15,945 nucleotides of DNA from an uncultured Collinsella sp. Its GTDB lineage: Bacteria; Actinomycetota; Coriobacteriia; Coriobacteriales; Coriobacteriaceae. The stretch is taken from the NCBI GenBank assembly GCA_959599915.1, contig CAUGJE010000024.1, positions 1 to 15,945 of the forward strand, read 5' to 3'. Shown here in pieces: positions 15,107 through 15,945 of the stretch. The notes under the pieces were generated by a model that ran no database searches, had not been told where the DNA came from, and saw only the letters and a list, made by a program, of their open reading frames with translations. The position numbers and the translations under genes are program-made. The stretch's first letter is position 1. The number at the start of each line of letters is the position of its first letter.

Positions 15107-15286
15107 AGTGGCAGTCCGACCGCCGGCAGGCGGCCACGCTATATCCAAAGGCCACGCCTACTCCCCGTGCCCGGCTACGTCGACGACCCAGTGCTGCCCG
15201 TCGAGTTCCTGCCGCAGAGCTACATCAGGGACGTTTTATTGGGGGACGACCACATGGAACCCCGGGAGATCAAGCTGTACGGCTGA
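15107..15286 (+). pseudogene. Orphan C-terminal coding remnant, unrecognised
   Basis: An open stretch of 59 codons without a start codon or ribosome site, ending in TGA. From about residue 21 it reads like real protein: VPGYVDDPVLPVEFLPQSYI, then RDVLLGDDHMEPREIKLYG, with balanced hydrophobic and acidic residues and GC-rich third positions. I do not recognise the family. It is probably the tail of a gene whose 5' part was removed during rearrangement of this region. Confidence 0.35.
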
Positions 15287-15346
15287 TCCATCCGTCAACA
15301 ACATGTCAAAGCCCCAAAACCCAACAGGATCGCGAACGAGGGGATG

Positions 15347-15387
15347 AATTGACCGCCCGGGTATTTGCGCCAGGGCGGTCAATTTTA
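15347..15387 (+). terminator. Intrinsic terminator
   Basis: A perfect 12-bp stem (AATTGACCGCCC with its complement, 15347-15358 and 15373-15384), followed by TTAT. It lies 60 bp after the orphan remnant and probably ended that gene. The A/T at the stem base would allow it to work on the opposite strand as well. Confidence 0.75.
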
Positions 15388-15945
15388 TCAACCATGGGTG
15401 CGATTCTGTGAGGCCATTTTTCTGGCATCCGCCGTTTGCTCCGGTCTCAACGCACCCATCGACCGTTCAGTAATCTTTGCGAACGCGACCACGTGCGCAT
15501 TTGTCGAACAATCAAATGTCCGACAATGTCTGACGGAGCTGTCAGATATTCACGCACGAACAGGCGAGCTTCGCGAGCGATTGTAGGCAACTAGTAGCCC
15601 CAGCTGCGTCTTTGGCGCAGGTTCGACGTCTGACATCTTGAATGTCTAACGTTGAACGAAGCTGGTTGATAACAAGCAGGTGGAATAAACATGGAGCCCG
15701 ACACCTCTCGCGCAATCGGCGCGCGGTAAGGGTCTGGCCCATCTCATATGTTGCCAACGCTAACGGTGAACCTGAGCGCCCGGGCACATTCTTTGTTGGC
15801 TGAAACCGGCATAGCAACTAGCGGAAGGCATCATCGAAGGAGTGTGCTGGAAAGCACCCGTCTCCTTAACTGTTAGAAATGCAGGTTAATAATCTATGTG
15901 GCCAATGTGATACCGTTGAACCCGCATATCGATACCGCTCAGCCA
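15388..15945. other. About 560 bp without a convincing gene
   Basis: Reading both strands I find no protein I can support. Visible items are an imperfect palindrome at 15626-15652 (ACGT..GACAT around CTTGA), a 12-codon frame at 15691-15729 (MEPDTSRAIGAR) with AGGTGGA about 5 nt upstream, and two short stretches resembling parts of the 177-bp repeat in the opposite orientation (15424-15450 and 15766-15815). The mixed base composition and broken frames look like decayed accessory DNA. Confidence 0.45.

Noticed and set aside
15600..15660. tRNA gene suggested by GGTTCGA
   Set aside because: No T-stem pairing, acceptor stem or anticodon arm can be built around it.

Overview
The window looks like chromosome from a member of the Coriobacteriia (Actinomycetota), most likely Collinsella or a close relative. 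This is inferred from gene content and style; no rRNA or other marker gene is present. The strongest pointers are an adjacent pair of a GarA/OdhI-like FHA protein and an FtsR-type MerR regulator, an arrangement typical of Actinomycetota, together with moderate-to-high GC and gut-actinobacterial housekeeping genes.

Positions 1-8290 are ordinary core chromosome. A glycosyltransferase of the MGDG-synthase type (minus) is divergent from thioredoxin reductase trxB (plus), which is followed by a DUF1836 regulator (plus). A DegV lipid-binding protein (minus) comes next. Then a tightly packed minus-strand group reads, in transcription order, CDP-alcohol phosphatidyltransferase (pgsA-like), FHA protein, FtsR-like regulator, apt, and a secreted NlpC/P60 peptidoglycan hydrolase, ending in a clear intrinsic terminator at 4413-4453. 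Several good terminators and operator-like palindromes separate these units.

Positions about 8540-12940 are a visibly GC-richer block. It holds a LanFEG-type (lantibiotic/bacitracin immunity) ABC transporter with one ATPase and two permeases, a small exported protein of unknown function, and an OmpR-family response regulator with its histidine kinase. No lantibiotic precursor or modification gene is present, so this is a stand-alone detoxification/sensing cassette, possibly horizontally acquired.

Positions about 12940-15945 are a rearranged, mosaic region. The histidine kinase breaks after its dimerisation domain. Its ATPase domain, with its own stop codon and a terminal hairpin, lies about 400 bp downstream on the opposite strand. 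The reading frames can be rejoined exactly through a shared CCTCG. Between the two halves sits a truncated ribbon-helix-helix antitoxin with its operator. Beyond the inverted half are two 177-bp direct repeats (six transitions between them) that can fold into a multi-hairpin structure on the minus strand. They flank a low-GC SdpI/DUF1648-type membrane protein gene. The second repeat abuts a 22-bp-arm palindrome. The last ~900 bp hold an orphan coding remnant, a terminator, possible degenerate relatives of the repeat, and no convincing gene.

The most interesting material is the structured repeat family and its association with the inversion that split the kinase. Whether it is a non-autonomous mobile element, a structured RNA or both cannot be decided from this window alone.
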